Below are positions 22,490 to 30,212 of a DNA stretch of 64,000 bases, one piece after another. Both the position numbers and the translations under genes were made by a program. Positions within the stretch are counted from its first letter, which is position 1. Each line of letters opens with the position of its first letter. A model generated the notes under the pieces. It saw only the letters and a list, made by a program, of their open reading frames with translations, had not been told where the DNA came from and searched no databases. The stretch is from assembly GCF_003987065.1 (NCBI RefSeq), contig NZ_PIPY01000008.1, positions 62,001 to 126,000 on the forward strand, written 5' to 3'. The DNA comes from Pseudidiomarina insulisalsae (GTDB taxonomy: Bacteria; Pseudomonadota; Gammaproteobacteria; Enterobacterales; Alteromonadaceae).

Positions 22490-22525
22490 ACTCAGGCTTA
22501 AAAACTTGCGCTCACCGTGAAAGGT

Positions 22526-22610
22526 TGGTGCGGACGGAGAGACTTGAACTCTCACGCCGTGAGGCACTGGAACCTAAATCCAGCGTGTCTACCAATTCCA
22601 CCACGTCCGC
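22526..22610 (-). tRNA. tRNA-Leu (anticodon TAG)
   Basis: Class II tRNA of 85 nt starting GCGGACGTGGTGGAATTGG. The anticodon stem CTGGA/TCCAG encloses TTTAGGT, giving TAG. The variable arm TGCCTCACGGCGT, the T-arm GTTCAAGTC and the encoded CCA are visible. It corresponds in position to E. coli leuW. Confidence 0.96.
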
Positions 22611-22624
22611 CCATGCAATTTGGT

Positions 22625-22701
22625 TGGTGGCTACGGCGAGATTCGAACTTGCGACCCCAGCATTATGAGTGCTGTGCTCTAACCAGCTGAGCTACGTAGC
22701 C
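22625..22701 (-). tRNA. tRNA-Met (elongator, anticodon CAT)
   Basis: 77-nt tRNA starting GGCTACGTAGCTCAGCTGG. The anticodon stem CAGCA/TGCTG encloses CTCATAA, giving CAT. The perfectly paired acceptor end GGCTACG/CGTAGCC identifies it as elongator, not initiator, tRNA-Met. First gene of the operon. Confidence 0.97.
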
Positions 22702-22745
22702 ATACCAAGATTTTTTTCAAACTGCTCTCGGTGAGTGCGGCGCGT

Positions 22746-22774
22746 ATTATGCAAATCAGGGGCTCAAGCGTCAA
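22746..22774 (-). promoter_or_regulatory. Strong sigma70 promoter of the tRNA operon
   Basis: On the minus strand TTGACG (-35, 22769-22774) and CATAAT (-10, 22746-22751) are 17 bp apart. The bases just after the -10 are GC-rich (ACGCGCCGC), the kind of discriminator linked to ppGpp/DksA stringent control of stable RNA. The start would fall near 22739, about 38 bases before tRNA-Met. Confidence 0.88.
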
Positions 22775-22975
22775 CCTCTTTTTCGCAAAAAAACGCGTTC
22801 TCTGGCGCGATTGCTCAAAAAACCGATACTTTGGCTATTTAATCGCCGCAAGCCCGGACTGCTAAGCCATAACTTGGAATGATTCCATTTAATAAATGAT
22901 TTAGTGTAATGATTCTGGTACTTCAAGTTGCAACTTTTGCCCTGTTGTTTTATGGTTGAATTTCTACATAAAGGA

Positions 22976-22981
22976 TACAAT
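22976..22981 (+). promoter_or_regulatory. Possible -10 element upstream of the secreted-protein gene
   Basis: TACAAT lies 34 bases before the ATG at 23016. No good -35 is found at 17 bp (TGGTTG only), so the assignment is weak. The rest of 22790-22975 shows only AT-rich non-coding sequence. Confidence 0.3.
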
Positions 22982-23015
22982 TTAAAATCAAAACAAAAAT
23001 AACGCGGTGAAAATT

Positions 23016-23964
23016 ATGAAAATTTTAATAAAATTCATAAATGTTACTTTTGTAATCATGCTAACTGCTCTTGCGGGGGGGGGGAAAGCCAACGCAAACC
23101 TAAGCGTTACTCCGTTAACGGATAATTGGGAGTATTGCCTGTCTTGTTCGTCCAACCAACTAATCTCAATAGCACGCTCGTACGGAGAAGATGGTCGAGT
23201 TCGCTTTATCGTAAGTAACAATTTTGATTTAACGGTAGTGCGCGTTTCTACGCAACGGCTTAATCTGAACGGTCAGCCTTGTAGCTACGATTGTAGCACC
23301 GTTAGATGATGAACTTGCCGCAAGCCAGGAATTAAGAGCTATTGCTGAGCACTACGTTAGCGAGGTAGCTGCACTCCTAGATACAGCTAATGGAATGAAT
23401 CTGAGTATTAATAACTATTATGATACTTCTACTACCAGTTCAGATCTGTGGGGGTTTCCGGATTCGGCCCATTCTGTAGCAGGAAACGAAGCTGATAAGG
23501 CAGCATTCAGGTCCGCAATGAGACAATATCTAGCAGCTAATATAGATGATTATGAAAGCGCTTATATTACATACTGGGTGGACAAAGCAATCTCGAATAT
23601 TCCTGTGCTCGGTGCTTTTTTCGGTGACTTTTTAACTGGTACTATTACTTGGACGTTCGATGATGGTACGACCTACCAAATTGAAATTACTGGGGCCAGC
23701 ATCTCTAATGAGCTAACCCCTATATTCGATATTGAACTTATAGATGGGAGTGGCCGTGATATGGGATATCCCATACCTGAAAATGGGGGGTATGATTTAA
23801 TTACCCCGACAGGGAGCATGGTCGATAGCGGTTATTATGATCGTGCTGTATCAGCCTCAGGGTCAGGCCTCATGCAGTGGATACTAAATAACTTTGAGCA
23901 AATTACTGTGTGTACTGGAGAAGCAGGTAACATGACTTGCAGTACAATCTATGTAGCGCGATGA
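23016..23964 (+). pseudogene. Secreted protein of unknown family, broken by a frameshift
   Basis: The first half (ATG 23016, or GTG 23007; stop 23309) encodes a signal peptide (KILIKFINVTFVIMLTALAG, then GGKANAN) and a mature segment with WEYCLSCSS and QPCSYDC. The second half lies one base further in frame: it is open from 23269 and encodes PLDDELAASQELRAIAEHY onward to a stop at 23962. It has no ATG, GTG or TTG before 23395. Joined, they would give about 315 aa with two Cys pairs. The family is not recognised. The DNA is AT-richer than its neighbours. The break may be a true mutation, a sequencing error or programmed. Confidence 0.6.
23075..23084 (+). repeat. Poly-G tract (10 G) inside the signal-peptide region
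   Basis: Ten consecutive G in an otherwise AT-rich gene, coding for Ala-Gly-Gly-Gly at the end of the signal peptide. Ten G keeps the frame open into NLSVTPL. Nine leads to a stop within nine codons. Tracts like this slip readily and often mediate phase variation. Confidence 0.9.
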
Positions 23965-24164
23965 GGAAAGGAATGATGGGAACAATGTTAATTACGCCAT
24001 TTTTATTTCTATTACTTTCTGGGGTTATTACCGCCTTAATTGCGCAGTTCAGAAAGCTGGGTGCATTCAAGTGGTTCTTTGTCGGGCTGTTGTTACCCTT
24101 TGCGTCAATTCTTATCGCACTTTTTTGGCCAGCTCCGCGGTCTGAAAACTTTGGTGGCCACTAA
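23961..24164 (+). CDS. Small membrane protein of unknown function (about 67 aa)
   Basis: Not recognised. The product has two hydrophobic segments (LITPFLFLLLSGVITALIA and WFFVGLLLPFASILIALFW) joined by the short basic loop QFRKLGAFK, so it is probably a membrane hairpin. The ATG at 23961 overlaps the stop of the frameshifted gene (ATGA). In-frame ATGs at 23970, 23973 and 23982 follow AGGAAAGGA and are alternatives. Coupling to the upstream gene suggests a shared role. Confidence 0.55.
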   Translation: MRKGMMGTMLITPFLFLLLSGVITALIAQFRKLGAFKWFFVGLLLPFASILIALFWPAPRSENFGGH

Positions 24165-24188
24165 TTATTTCAGCTAAGTTTTGGTATT

Positions 24189-24236
24189 GACAAAACCATC
24201 GCCGCAGCGCTCGATACGCCGGAGCGATGGTTTGTC
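24189..24236. terminator. Imperfect inverted repeat between convergent genes
   Basis: GACAAAACCATCGC (24189-24202) pairs with GCGATGGTTTGTC (24224-24236), with one bulged A and a 21-base loop. It lies between the plus-strand membrane-protein gene and the minus-strand SDR gene. It has no T-run, so it may only protect 3' ends or act as a weak terminator. Confidence 0.4.
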
Positions 24237-24266
24237 ATCCAGGTTCAACAATACCCTATTTATCAA

Positions 24267-24935
24267 TCACCAGGGCAAATCTTCGCCATTACTGTGACGG
24301 AAACAGCCGGTGGAATCGAGATCGAGTTCATCGATACGTTTCACCAGGCGACTGGCTGCCTCAGTGGGGCTGATATCGCCGCTATTACCGGTCATATCTG
24401 TTTGAACATAGCCAGGATGTAACAACGCCACCGGAATGCCTGCGTCTTTGAAGTCATTGGCGAGTGAGACGCCGGCAGCATTAAGTGCCGCTTTACTCAT
24501 GCGATAGCCGTACTGACCACCTGAGCCATTGTCACCCATCGAGCCCATACGTGAGGTGATCATGATGACTTTGCTGCCTTTTTTAAGCTGATTGCGCAGC
24601 TCGCGCGTCAGACTTAAAGGGCCAATGGCATTGACTTCTACCTGGCGGGCAATCGACTCAGGCGTAAAGCGTTCAAAGTCGTCACCTTCAAGAATACCGG
24701 CATTATTGATTAAGATATCGATGGTTTCATCGTGCAAGCGTTCCGCAAGAAGTTTGCGGGCATCGGCTTCGGTCACGTCAATACCGTCAATAATGGCGAC
24801 GCCCAGATCTTCAAGCTCCGGCGAGGGTTGCCGACAGACGGCGGTCACCTGTGCGCCTCGTTGATGAAACTGCTTGGCCAACTCCAAGCCGATACCGCGG
24901 TTGGCGCCGGTGATCACGACATGTTCGTTGCTCAT
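24267..24935 (-). CDS. Short-chain dehydrogenase/reductase
   Basis: Classical SDR of 222 aa, on the short side. The cofactor motif TGANRGIG (residues 9-16), NNAG (about 78-81) and the catalytic Ser/Tyr/Lys (ITSRMGS..., YGYRMSK) are intact. The C-terminus WGxxxxW-like region is reduced to FRHSNGEDLPW, typical of the C-factor/YciK-like subgroup. A strong AAGGAG precedes the ATG. The substrate is unknown. It lies 13 bp after fumC and is likely co-transcribed. Confidence 0.88.
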   Translation of the reverse strand: MSNEHVVITGANRGIGLELAKQFHQRGAQVTAVCRQPSPELEDLGVAIIDGIDVTEADARKLLAERLHDETIDILINNAGILEGDDFERFTPESIARQVEVNAIGPLSLTRELRNQLKKGSKVIMITSRMGSMGDNGSGGQYGYRMSKAALNAAGVSLANDFKDAGIPVALLHPGYVQTDMTGNSGDISPTEAASRLVKRIDELDLDSTGCFRHSNGEDLPW

Positions 24936-24948
24936 TTAGTGCTCCTTA

Positions 24949-26343
24949 TTAATCTGAAGTTCCGGGGATGCCCCCGTGAGTAAGTTTTTGCGGATCTAAC
25001 AAACGCTCAAGTTCATCGCGCTTGAGGTCAGTCATTTCTTCGGCCACATCGATAATGGGCCGCTGCTCCTGATAGGCACGTTTGGCAATTTTTGCCGCCT
25101 CGTTGTAGCCAATGACAGAATTGAGTGCGGTGACCAGAATCGGATTGCGCGCCAGCGCCTCCTGCAAGCGGTCATGTTTCACCGTAAAGTCGGCAATGGC
25201 CTGATCAGCCAGCGCATTCATGGCGTTGGCGCTGACTTCAATCGACTCAATCAGGTGATAGGCTACCAATGGCAACATCACATTGAGCTGAAAATTACCT
25301 TGCTGGGCGGCGGTAGCGACGCTCTGGTAACTACCAGCGACATGTGCTGCCACCATGGCGACTGCTTCGGGAATGACCGGATTGACCTTGCCGGGCATGA
25401 TACTGCTGCCAGGTTGCAAAGCAGTGAGCTCAATTTCGCCCAGACCCGCCAGCGGGCCGCTGTTCATCCAGCGTAAATCGTTACTTATCTTCATTAACAC
25501 TGCCGCGCAACTGTTCAGGGCTCCGGCAAGCTGCAGGCTTAGTTCCTGACCGGCAATACCGGCAAAGGGATTGTCGGCCGGATGAAAATGTTGCTCGGTG
25601 CGCTCACTAAGTGCCTCGCAGAACCTGGCGCGAAACTCCACTGGCGCATTAATGCCGGTACCGACGGCGGTGCCGCCCTGCGGAAGTTCGCGTAAGCGCT
25701 CACAAACGTCATTAACGTTGGCCTGACAGTGATGCAATTGCGTTCCCCAAGCGCGCAATTCCTGCGCCATGGTGATCGGCATCGCGTCCATCAGATGAGT
25801 GCGACCGGTTTTTACAACCTCTTCAAGGCTTTGTGCCTTACTTTCAATGGTACGTTGCAAATGCACAATGGCCGGCAACCAGATGTCATGCAATGCCAGC
25901 ACGCAACTGACCTGGATACTGGTTGGAATGACATCATTACTGCTTTGGCTGCAATTAACATGATCATTCGGATGGACGTTCGGGCCGCTGGCGCGTTTGA
26001 CGGATTCAGCAAGTACCTCATTCATATTCATATTGGTACTTGTGCCGGAGCCAGTCTGAAAGATATCCAGCGGGAAATGACTCATATCGGGATGGTTCGC
26101 AAAGGCATCGGCGGCTTTGACGATGGCCCGGGCTTGCTCGTTCGTCAGTAAGTCCAGTTCGGCATTGGCTTCTGCGGCCGCAGCTTTAATGTGGGCGAGT
26201 GCACTGATCGTGCGTGCCGGGAAATGCAATTGACTCAGCTGGAAATTTTGTCGTGCGCGCTCGGTCTGAGCGCGCCAGAGTGCATCTGCTGGTACGTCGA
26301 TCTCTCCCATGCTATCTTTTTCGGTACGGACGTTTTTCGACAT
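24949..26343 (-). CDS. fumC: Class II fumarate hydratase FumC
   Basis: Oxygen-stable TCA-cycle enzyme converting fumarate to malate. Hallmarks are GSGTSTNMNMNEV, the HPNDHVNCSQSSND block, KTGRTHLMDAMP (catalytic His) and the signature GSSIMPGKVNP. The frame is open to 26439, but the ATG at 26343 (464 aa, MSKNVRTEKDSMGEIDVP) follows AGAGGAG and gives the usual length. Confidence 0.96.
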   Translation of the reverse strand: MSKNVRTEKDSMGEIDVPADALWRAQTERARQNFQLSQLHFPARTISALAHIKAAAAEANAELDLLTNEQARAIVKAADAFANHPDMSHFPLDIFQTGSGTSTNMNMNEVLAESVKRASGPNVHPNDHVNCSQSSNDVIPTSIQVSCVLALHDIWLPAIVHLQRTIESKAQSLEEVVKTGRTHLMDAMPITMAQELRAWGTQLHHCQANVNDVCERLRELPQGGTAVGTGINAPVEFRARFCEALSERTEQHFHPADNPFAGIAGQELSLQLAGALNSCAAVLMKISNDLRWMNSGPLAGLGEIELTALQPGSSIMPGKVNPVIPEAVAMVAAHVAGSYQSVATAAQQGNFQLNVMLPLVAYHLIESIEVSANAMNALADQAIADFTVKHDRLQEALARNPILVTALNSVIGYNEAAKIAKRAYQEQRPIIDVAEEMTDLKRDELERLLDPQKLTHGGIPGTSD

Positions 26344-26424
26344 AGCTGACTCCTCTTTGATCTTGCCCTGTGCTAGCGGCGTAAGCTGATAAAAGGATGT
26401 TGTTCCAATAAGCATGGGGTGCAA

Positions 26425-27102
26425 ATGCTGAACTTTCAAATTACGCGGCGCTTTTTTCTGATACTTATCGCTGCCCTCAGTTCGCTCATAGTCGTTTCCG
26501 CCGCTGCGCGTCAGCTACAGGTCACTGTGACCGATCTTCACGGCAAGCCGCTGCCGCAAGCAGTTGTTTCAACCGATCAACCGCGCACTGAACCTGCCGC
26601 GCAAACAGCTGTGATTGATCAGGTCAATCGCTTGTTTACCCCATTTATCTCAGTTGTTCAGCCAGGAACACAGGTAAGTTTTCCCAATAGTGACAATATT
26701 CGCCATCAGGTGTACTCGTTTTCTCCCAGCAAAACATTCGAGTTGCCTCTTTATAGTAATTTAGAGGCGCCGGCGATCACTTTCGAGCAGCCCGGTATTG
26801 TCGTGCTGGGGTGTAATATTCATGATCACATGCGTGCGTACCTTTACGTAAGTCCACGTGCGCAGTCGACGGTGACGGATGCAAATGGCCGGGCACAGGT
26901 GAATTTTTACCTCGACAGTGGTGAAGTTTATGTCTGGTATCCGGGGCTGGGGCAGACACTGACCAGTGAACAAAAAGTAAGCGTGCCTGCTGGGCAAACT
27001 GAACTGAGGGTGCAACTGCCGGTTGAGCCGCAGCAACAAACGCCGCCTGAGCCGTCAGCACTGCAACAACGCTTTAATAAGCTAAAAGAACATGCGCATT
27101 AG
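26425..27102 (+). CDS. Cupredoxin-like exported protein (methylamine-utilisation-like family)
   Basis: The 225-aa product has an N-terminal signal or anchor segment (about residues 8-28) and a plastocyanin-like beta-sandwich. Candidate copper ligands are His94 (NIRHQVYSF), Cys130 and His133 (LGCNIHDHM), with Met136 or His135 completing a type-1-like site. PNSDNIRHQVYSFSPSKTF is typical of the MauL-like group. A GTG lies two codons upstream at 26419. It is the first gene of a compact operon and overlaps the GGDEF-EAL gene by 11 bp. Copper binding is inferred. Confidence 0.82.
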   Translation: MLNFQITRRFFLILIAALSSLIVVSAAARQLQVTVTDLHGKPLPQAVVSTDQPRTEPAAQTAVIDQVNRLFTPFISVVQPGTQVSFPNSDNIRHQVYSFSPSKTFELPLYSNLEAPAITFEQPGIVVLGCNIHDHMRAYLYVSPRAQSTVTDANGRAQVNFYLDSGEVYVWYPGLGQTLTSEQKVSVPAGQTELRVQLPVEPQQQTPPEPSALQQRFNKLKEHAH

Positions 27103-29356
27103 TTTTCGTTCGCGGTTACTGTTGCTATTTATCAGTCTGGCTGGTGGCGTGCTGCTGGTGACCTTGCTGGCGGTTTCGGTGGCCACCGAAAAGCAGGCGC
27201 AACTGACGGTCGAACGCGAACTTCAGGTGAGTGAGCGGGTATTGGCCGAGCTCATACGGGTGCGTGGCGAACAGCTACTACAAGCGGCACAAGTCCTGGC
27301 GGACGATTTTGGCTTTCGCGAAGCGGTAGCAAGCGGTGATCGCGCCACCCAGGTTTCTGCCATGGTCAATCATGGTGACCGCATTGGCACCGATTTAATG
27401 GCGCTTTATGGTGTCGATGGCGAAGTGCTGGCGAGCACGCATGATTTGTCGGTTAGCACAGATGTTTCTGAGTTGCGGGGGTTGCGTCAGGTCGATGAGG
27501 ACTTGTTTCAGCTGGTTACGGTTCCGGTGCGGGCCCCCGATACCATCGCCTATGCAACGTTGGGTTTTCGCCTTGATGATGCACTGGCGCAGTCGCTGCA
27601 GGAACTGACCAACGCCGATCTTTCCTTTTACGATGCACAGCATAGCCTGATTTTTGCCTCAAGCCTTCCTGCTGCGGCGCAGCAGGGGTTGATTGCGGCG
27701 GCAGAGCAGGGGCAACTGCAAAGCTGGTTAACCGCAGAGCAAATGGCAGGACACATCGCCAGCCTGAGTACGGTCGACTTATTAATCAGTACATCACGCG
27801 AGGATGTGACCCAGCCTTTTCAGGTACTGCGTACCCAGTATCTGGGGTTTGGATTAGCGACCTTACTGGTTGCTCTGGTCTTTGCCATTGCGACCGCGCG
27901 TTATTTTAATCAGCCGCTGGCGCGTTTGACCGCTGCGGCTGAAGCGTTACGGCGGGGTAATTACCAAATCCCCCTGGACCTGCAACGCCGCGATGAATTT
28001 GGTCAGTTAGGTGAAACCTTTAATACCATGCGTGACGCCATCGCTGAGCGTGAGCAACGCATTGTTTACCAACTTGAGCATGACCTGCTGACCGGTTTGC
28101 CGAACCGCACCTCGTTGCAAAAGCATTTGCATGGACTGTTAGCGGACCGACGTCAGGGCATGATTCTGGTACTGAATATTGTTCGTTTTCGCGCATTAAA
28201 TGATCGTCTGGGCCAGCGCTTTGGTGACCAGATCCTCTGTCTGGTGGCCAATCGGTTGCGCGATTTATACCGCGACCAGGCTCATGTAACACGACTGGCC
28301 GGCGATGAGTTCGTGGTCGTCGCAGAACAGTCACAATTGTCTGACTCACAGTTACGCGAGCGCTTAATGGCGTTAGTAGAAACACCCTGGCGCGTCAAAG
28401 AGGCGACCTATCGTCTTGAATTTCGCGCAGGTACTGTGCGCTTTCCGGAGTTTGGCGATGACGTTGACGTGCTGTTACGCCGGGCGCAATTGGCGGCACA
28501 GCTGGCCGGAACAAATAAAGGTTTAGTTGAGGACTATCAACAAGGCAGTGATGAAGAATATCTGCGCCGCTTACAGATATTACAGGCCTTGCCTGAAGCC
28601 ATCAGTGCCCGCCATTTACAGCTGCATTATCAGCCCAAGCTAGACTGTCGTAGTGGCACAGTGGTTGGCGTGGAAGCGCTGATTCGCTGGCACCATCCGC
28701 AATTAGGCATCATCCGCCCCGATGAATTTATTCCGCTGGCAGAGCAGTCAGGCGATATTCTCAGGGTCACGGAGTGGGTTTGTGAAGCGGCTTTGGATCA
28801 GCAACAGTACTGGTTGGAGCAAGGCCATGCGTTGCAGATGGCGATCAACCTGTCGGCGCTTGATCTGCAAAACGAGGCGCTGGTCAGCCATTTAACTCAG
28901 CAACTGCATCAGCGTCGTTTGTCACCACAGCGCTTAACGCTTGAGGTCACCGAAAGTGCAGTGATGGCTGACCTCGAGCAAGCTCAACTGCGGCTGGCAC
29001 AACTGCGCGAGTCGGGTATTCAGATCGCGCTGGATGATTATGGCACCGGTTATGCGTCACTGGCGCAACTGAAATACCTGCCAGTTGATGAGCTCAAGCT
29101 GGATCAGAGCTTTATCCGGCGCCTGCAACACGAGGAAAGTGACCGCGTGATTGTACAGTCGACTTTGTCACTGGCGCGTCAGTTAAACCTCAAGACCGTC
29201 GCTGAGGGTGTAGAAGAAGAACCCGCCTGGCAATTATTGCAACAGATGGGCTGTGACACTTTGCAGGGCTACTACTTTTGCCGGCCACTGGCGCCGGCAA
29301 AGCTGGAGCAGTGGCTACAGCAGACCGCCCCCGCTTTTCAAGGAAAAGAGCTATGA
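27092..29356 (+). CDS. Membrane GGDEF-EAL protein, probable c-di-GMP phosphodiesterase
   Basis: The 754-aa product has a membrane helix (about 8-30), a periplasmic sensor region (about 32-248), a second helix (about 250-270), HAMP (to about 322), GGDEF (about 325-480) and EAL (about 495-745). The EAL residues are all present: E528-A-L, N586, E621, D648-D649, K669 and E705. In the GGDEF domain the motif reads A403-GDEF, and the metal-binding DxDxF segment is L-N-I-V-R-F, so cyclase activity is doubtful. It is coupled to the cupredoxin gene and, by ATGA, to the DUF3034 gene. Confidence 0.93.
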   Translation: MRISFRSRLLLLFISLAGGVLLVTLLAVSVATEKQAQLTVERELQVSERVLAELIRVRGEQLLQAAQVLADDFGFREAVASGDRATQVSAMVNHGDRIGTDLMALYGVDGEVLASTHDLSVSTDVSELRGLRQVDEDLFQLVTVPVRAPDTIAYATLGFRLDDALAQSLQELTNADLSFYDAQHSLIFASSLPAAAQQGLIAAAEQGQLQSWLTAEQMAGHIASLSTVDLLISTSREDVTQPFQVLRTQYLGFGLATLLVALVFAIATARYFNQPLARLTAAAEALRRGNYQIPLDLQRRDEFGQLGETFNTMRDAIAEREQRIVYQLEHDLLTGLPNRTSLQKHLHGLLADRRQGMILVLNIVRFRALNDRLGQRFGDQILCLVANRLRDLYRDQAHVTRLAGDEFVVVAEQSQLSDSQLRERLMALVETPWRVKEATYRLEFRAGTVRFPEFGDDVDVLLRRAQLAAQLAGTNKGLVEDYQQGSDEEYLRRLQILQALPEAISARHLQLHYQPKLDCRSGTVVGVEALIRWHHPQLGIIRPDEFIPLAEQSGDILRVTEWVCEAALDQQQYWLEQGHALQMAINLSALDLQNEALVSHLTQQLHQRRLSPQRLTLEVTESAVMADLEQAQLRLAQLRESGIQIALDDYGTGYASLAQLKYLPVDELKLDQSFIRRLQHEESDRVIVQSTLSLARQLNLKTVAEGVEEEPAWQLLQQMGCDTLQGYYFCRPLAPAKLEQWLQQTAPAFQGKEL

Positions 29357-30204
29357 AGTTTCTATCGTTACGACTGTGGCTGGTGGCGGGGCTTGTTGCT
29401 GCGCTAAGTGTTGAGCAGGCGCTGGCCAATGAAGGAAAATTATTAGCGACAGGCGGGGTGAGCAGCATAGAGGGTAGTGGTGGTGGCGGACTGGTGCCCT
29501 GGGCAACCACCGCAACTTATGCTGAGAAAAATCAGTGGGGGGTGACCGCCAATGCCAACTTTGCTGATGTTGATGACTTTCAGCTGGGCGTACAAAGTGT
29601 GAACTTCAGCTACGATAACCGCATCGAGGTGAGCTTTGCGAAACAACGACTGGGACTCAACACCATTGGTGGCGCGTTAAAACAGGATATTTTCGGCGTT
29701 AAAGTACGTGTGTTGGGTGATTTAATTTATGGCGATCTGCCGCAATTCAGTCTCGGTCTGCAACATAAGCGCAATCAGAGCTTTGCACTGCCGGCGGCGG
29801 TCGGTGCACATGATGATACCGGCACCGATATATACGCCAGTGTCGCCAAAGCCTGGTTAGCAGGTCCGTTTGACCGCACCTGGGTGGCCAATTACACCCT
29901 GCGCGCAACCAAAGCGAACCAACTGGGTTTACTTGGCTTCGGCGGCGATAAAAATAACGACTACAGTTATATGAGTGAGGCAAGTGTGGCGATGTTTTTA
30001 AACCGCCACTGGCTGGTCGGCGCAGAATATCGGCAAAAGCCCGACAACCTTGGCTTCGTGCGGGAATACGACTGGCGCGATGTGTTTGTCGGCTGGTTTC
30101 CGAATAAGTCGGTGGCGCTGGTGGTTGCTTATGTCGATCTGAAGTCAGTCGCTGGCTTACCTGATCAGACTGGCGCTTATGCGTCATTACAGATAAGTTT
30201 TTAG
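29353..30204 (+). CDS. DUF3034 family outer-membrane-type protein
   Basis: Exported protein of 283 aa with a signal peptide (about residues 1-25, ending in EQALANEG). The rest is rich in alternating aromatic/hydrophobic strands and ends ASLQISF, a C-terminal Phe as in outer-membrane beta-barrels. It resembles DUF3034 proteins. Function is unknown. ATG 29353 follows AGGAAAAGAG and overlaps the upstream stop (ATGA). A longer frame exists from 29278 but lacks a signal peptide at its start. Confidence 0.8.
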   Translation: MKFLSLRLWLVAGLVAALSVEQALANEGKLLATGGVSSIEGSGGGGLVPWATTATYAEKNQWGVTANANFADVDDFQLGVQSVNFSYDNRIEVSFAKQRLGLNTIGGALKQDIFGVKVRVLGDLIYGDLPQFSLGLQHKRNQSFALPAAVGAHDDTGTDIYASVAKAWLAGPFDRTWVANYTLRATKANQLGLLGFGGDKNNDYSYMSEASVAMFLNRHWLVGAEYRQKPDNLGFVREYDWRDVFVGWFPNKSVALVVAYVDLKSVAGLPDQTGAYASLQISF

Positions 30205-30212
30205 GAGCTGGA

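Larger units (their letters stand above)
22315..22492. repeat. Direct repeat: duplicated tRNA-Gln unit
   Basis: Bases 22315-22392 and 22415-22492 are identical (78 bp, 100-bp period): the tRNA-Gln gene plus three flanking bases. The spacers between the tRNAs differ, so only the tRNA itself is kept identical. Confidence 0.9.

Noticed and set aside
22333-22668. Plus-strand reading frame of 111 codons across the tRNA cluster
   Set aside because: It is the antisense of three tRNA genes and part of tRNA-Met; such frames recur wherever tRNA-Gln and tRNA-Leu are antisense and do not encode proteins.
22988-23221. 77-codon minus-strand frame opposite the secreted-protein gene
   Set aside because: No signal or domain, no ribosome site, and the plus frame has a clear signal peptide.
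25729-26151. 140-codon plus-strand frame
   Set aside because: Antisense to fumC, no recognisable protein and no ribosome site.
26344-26424. Copper- or NO-responsive operator before the cupredoxin operon
   Set aside because: No clear inverted repeat or known box in the 81-bp divergent gap with fumC.
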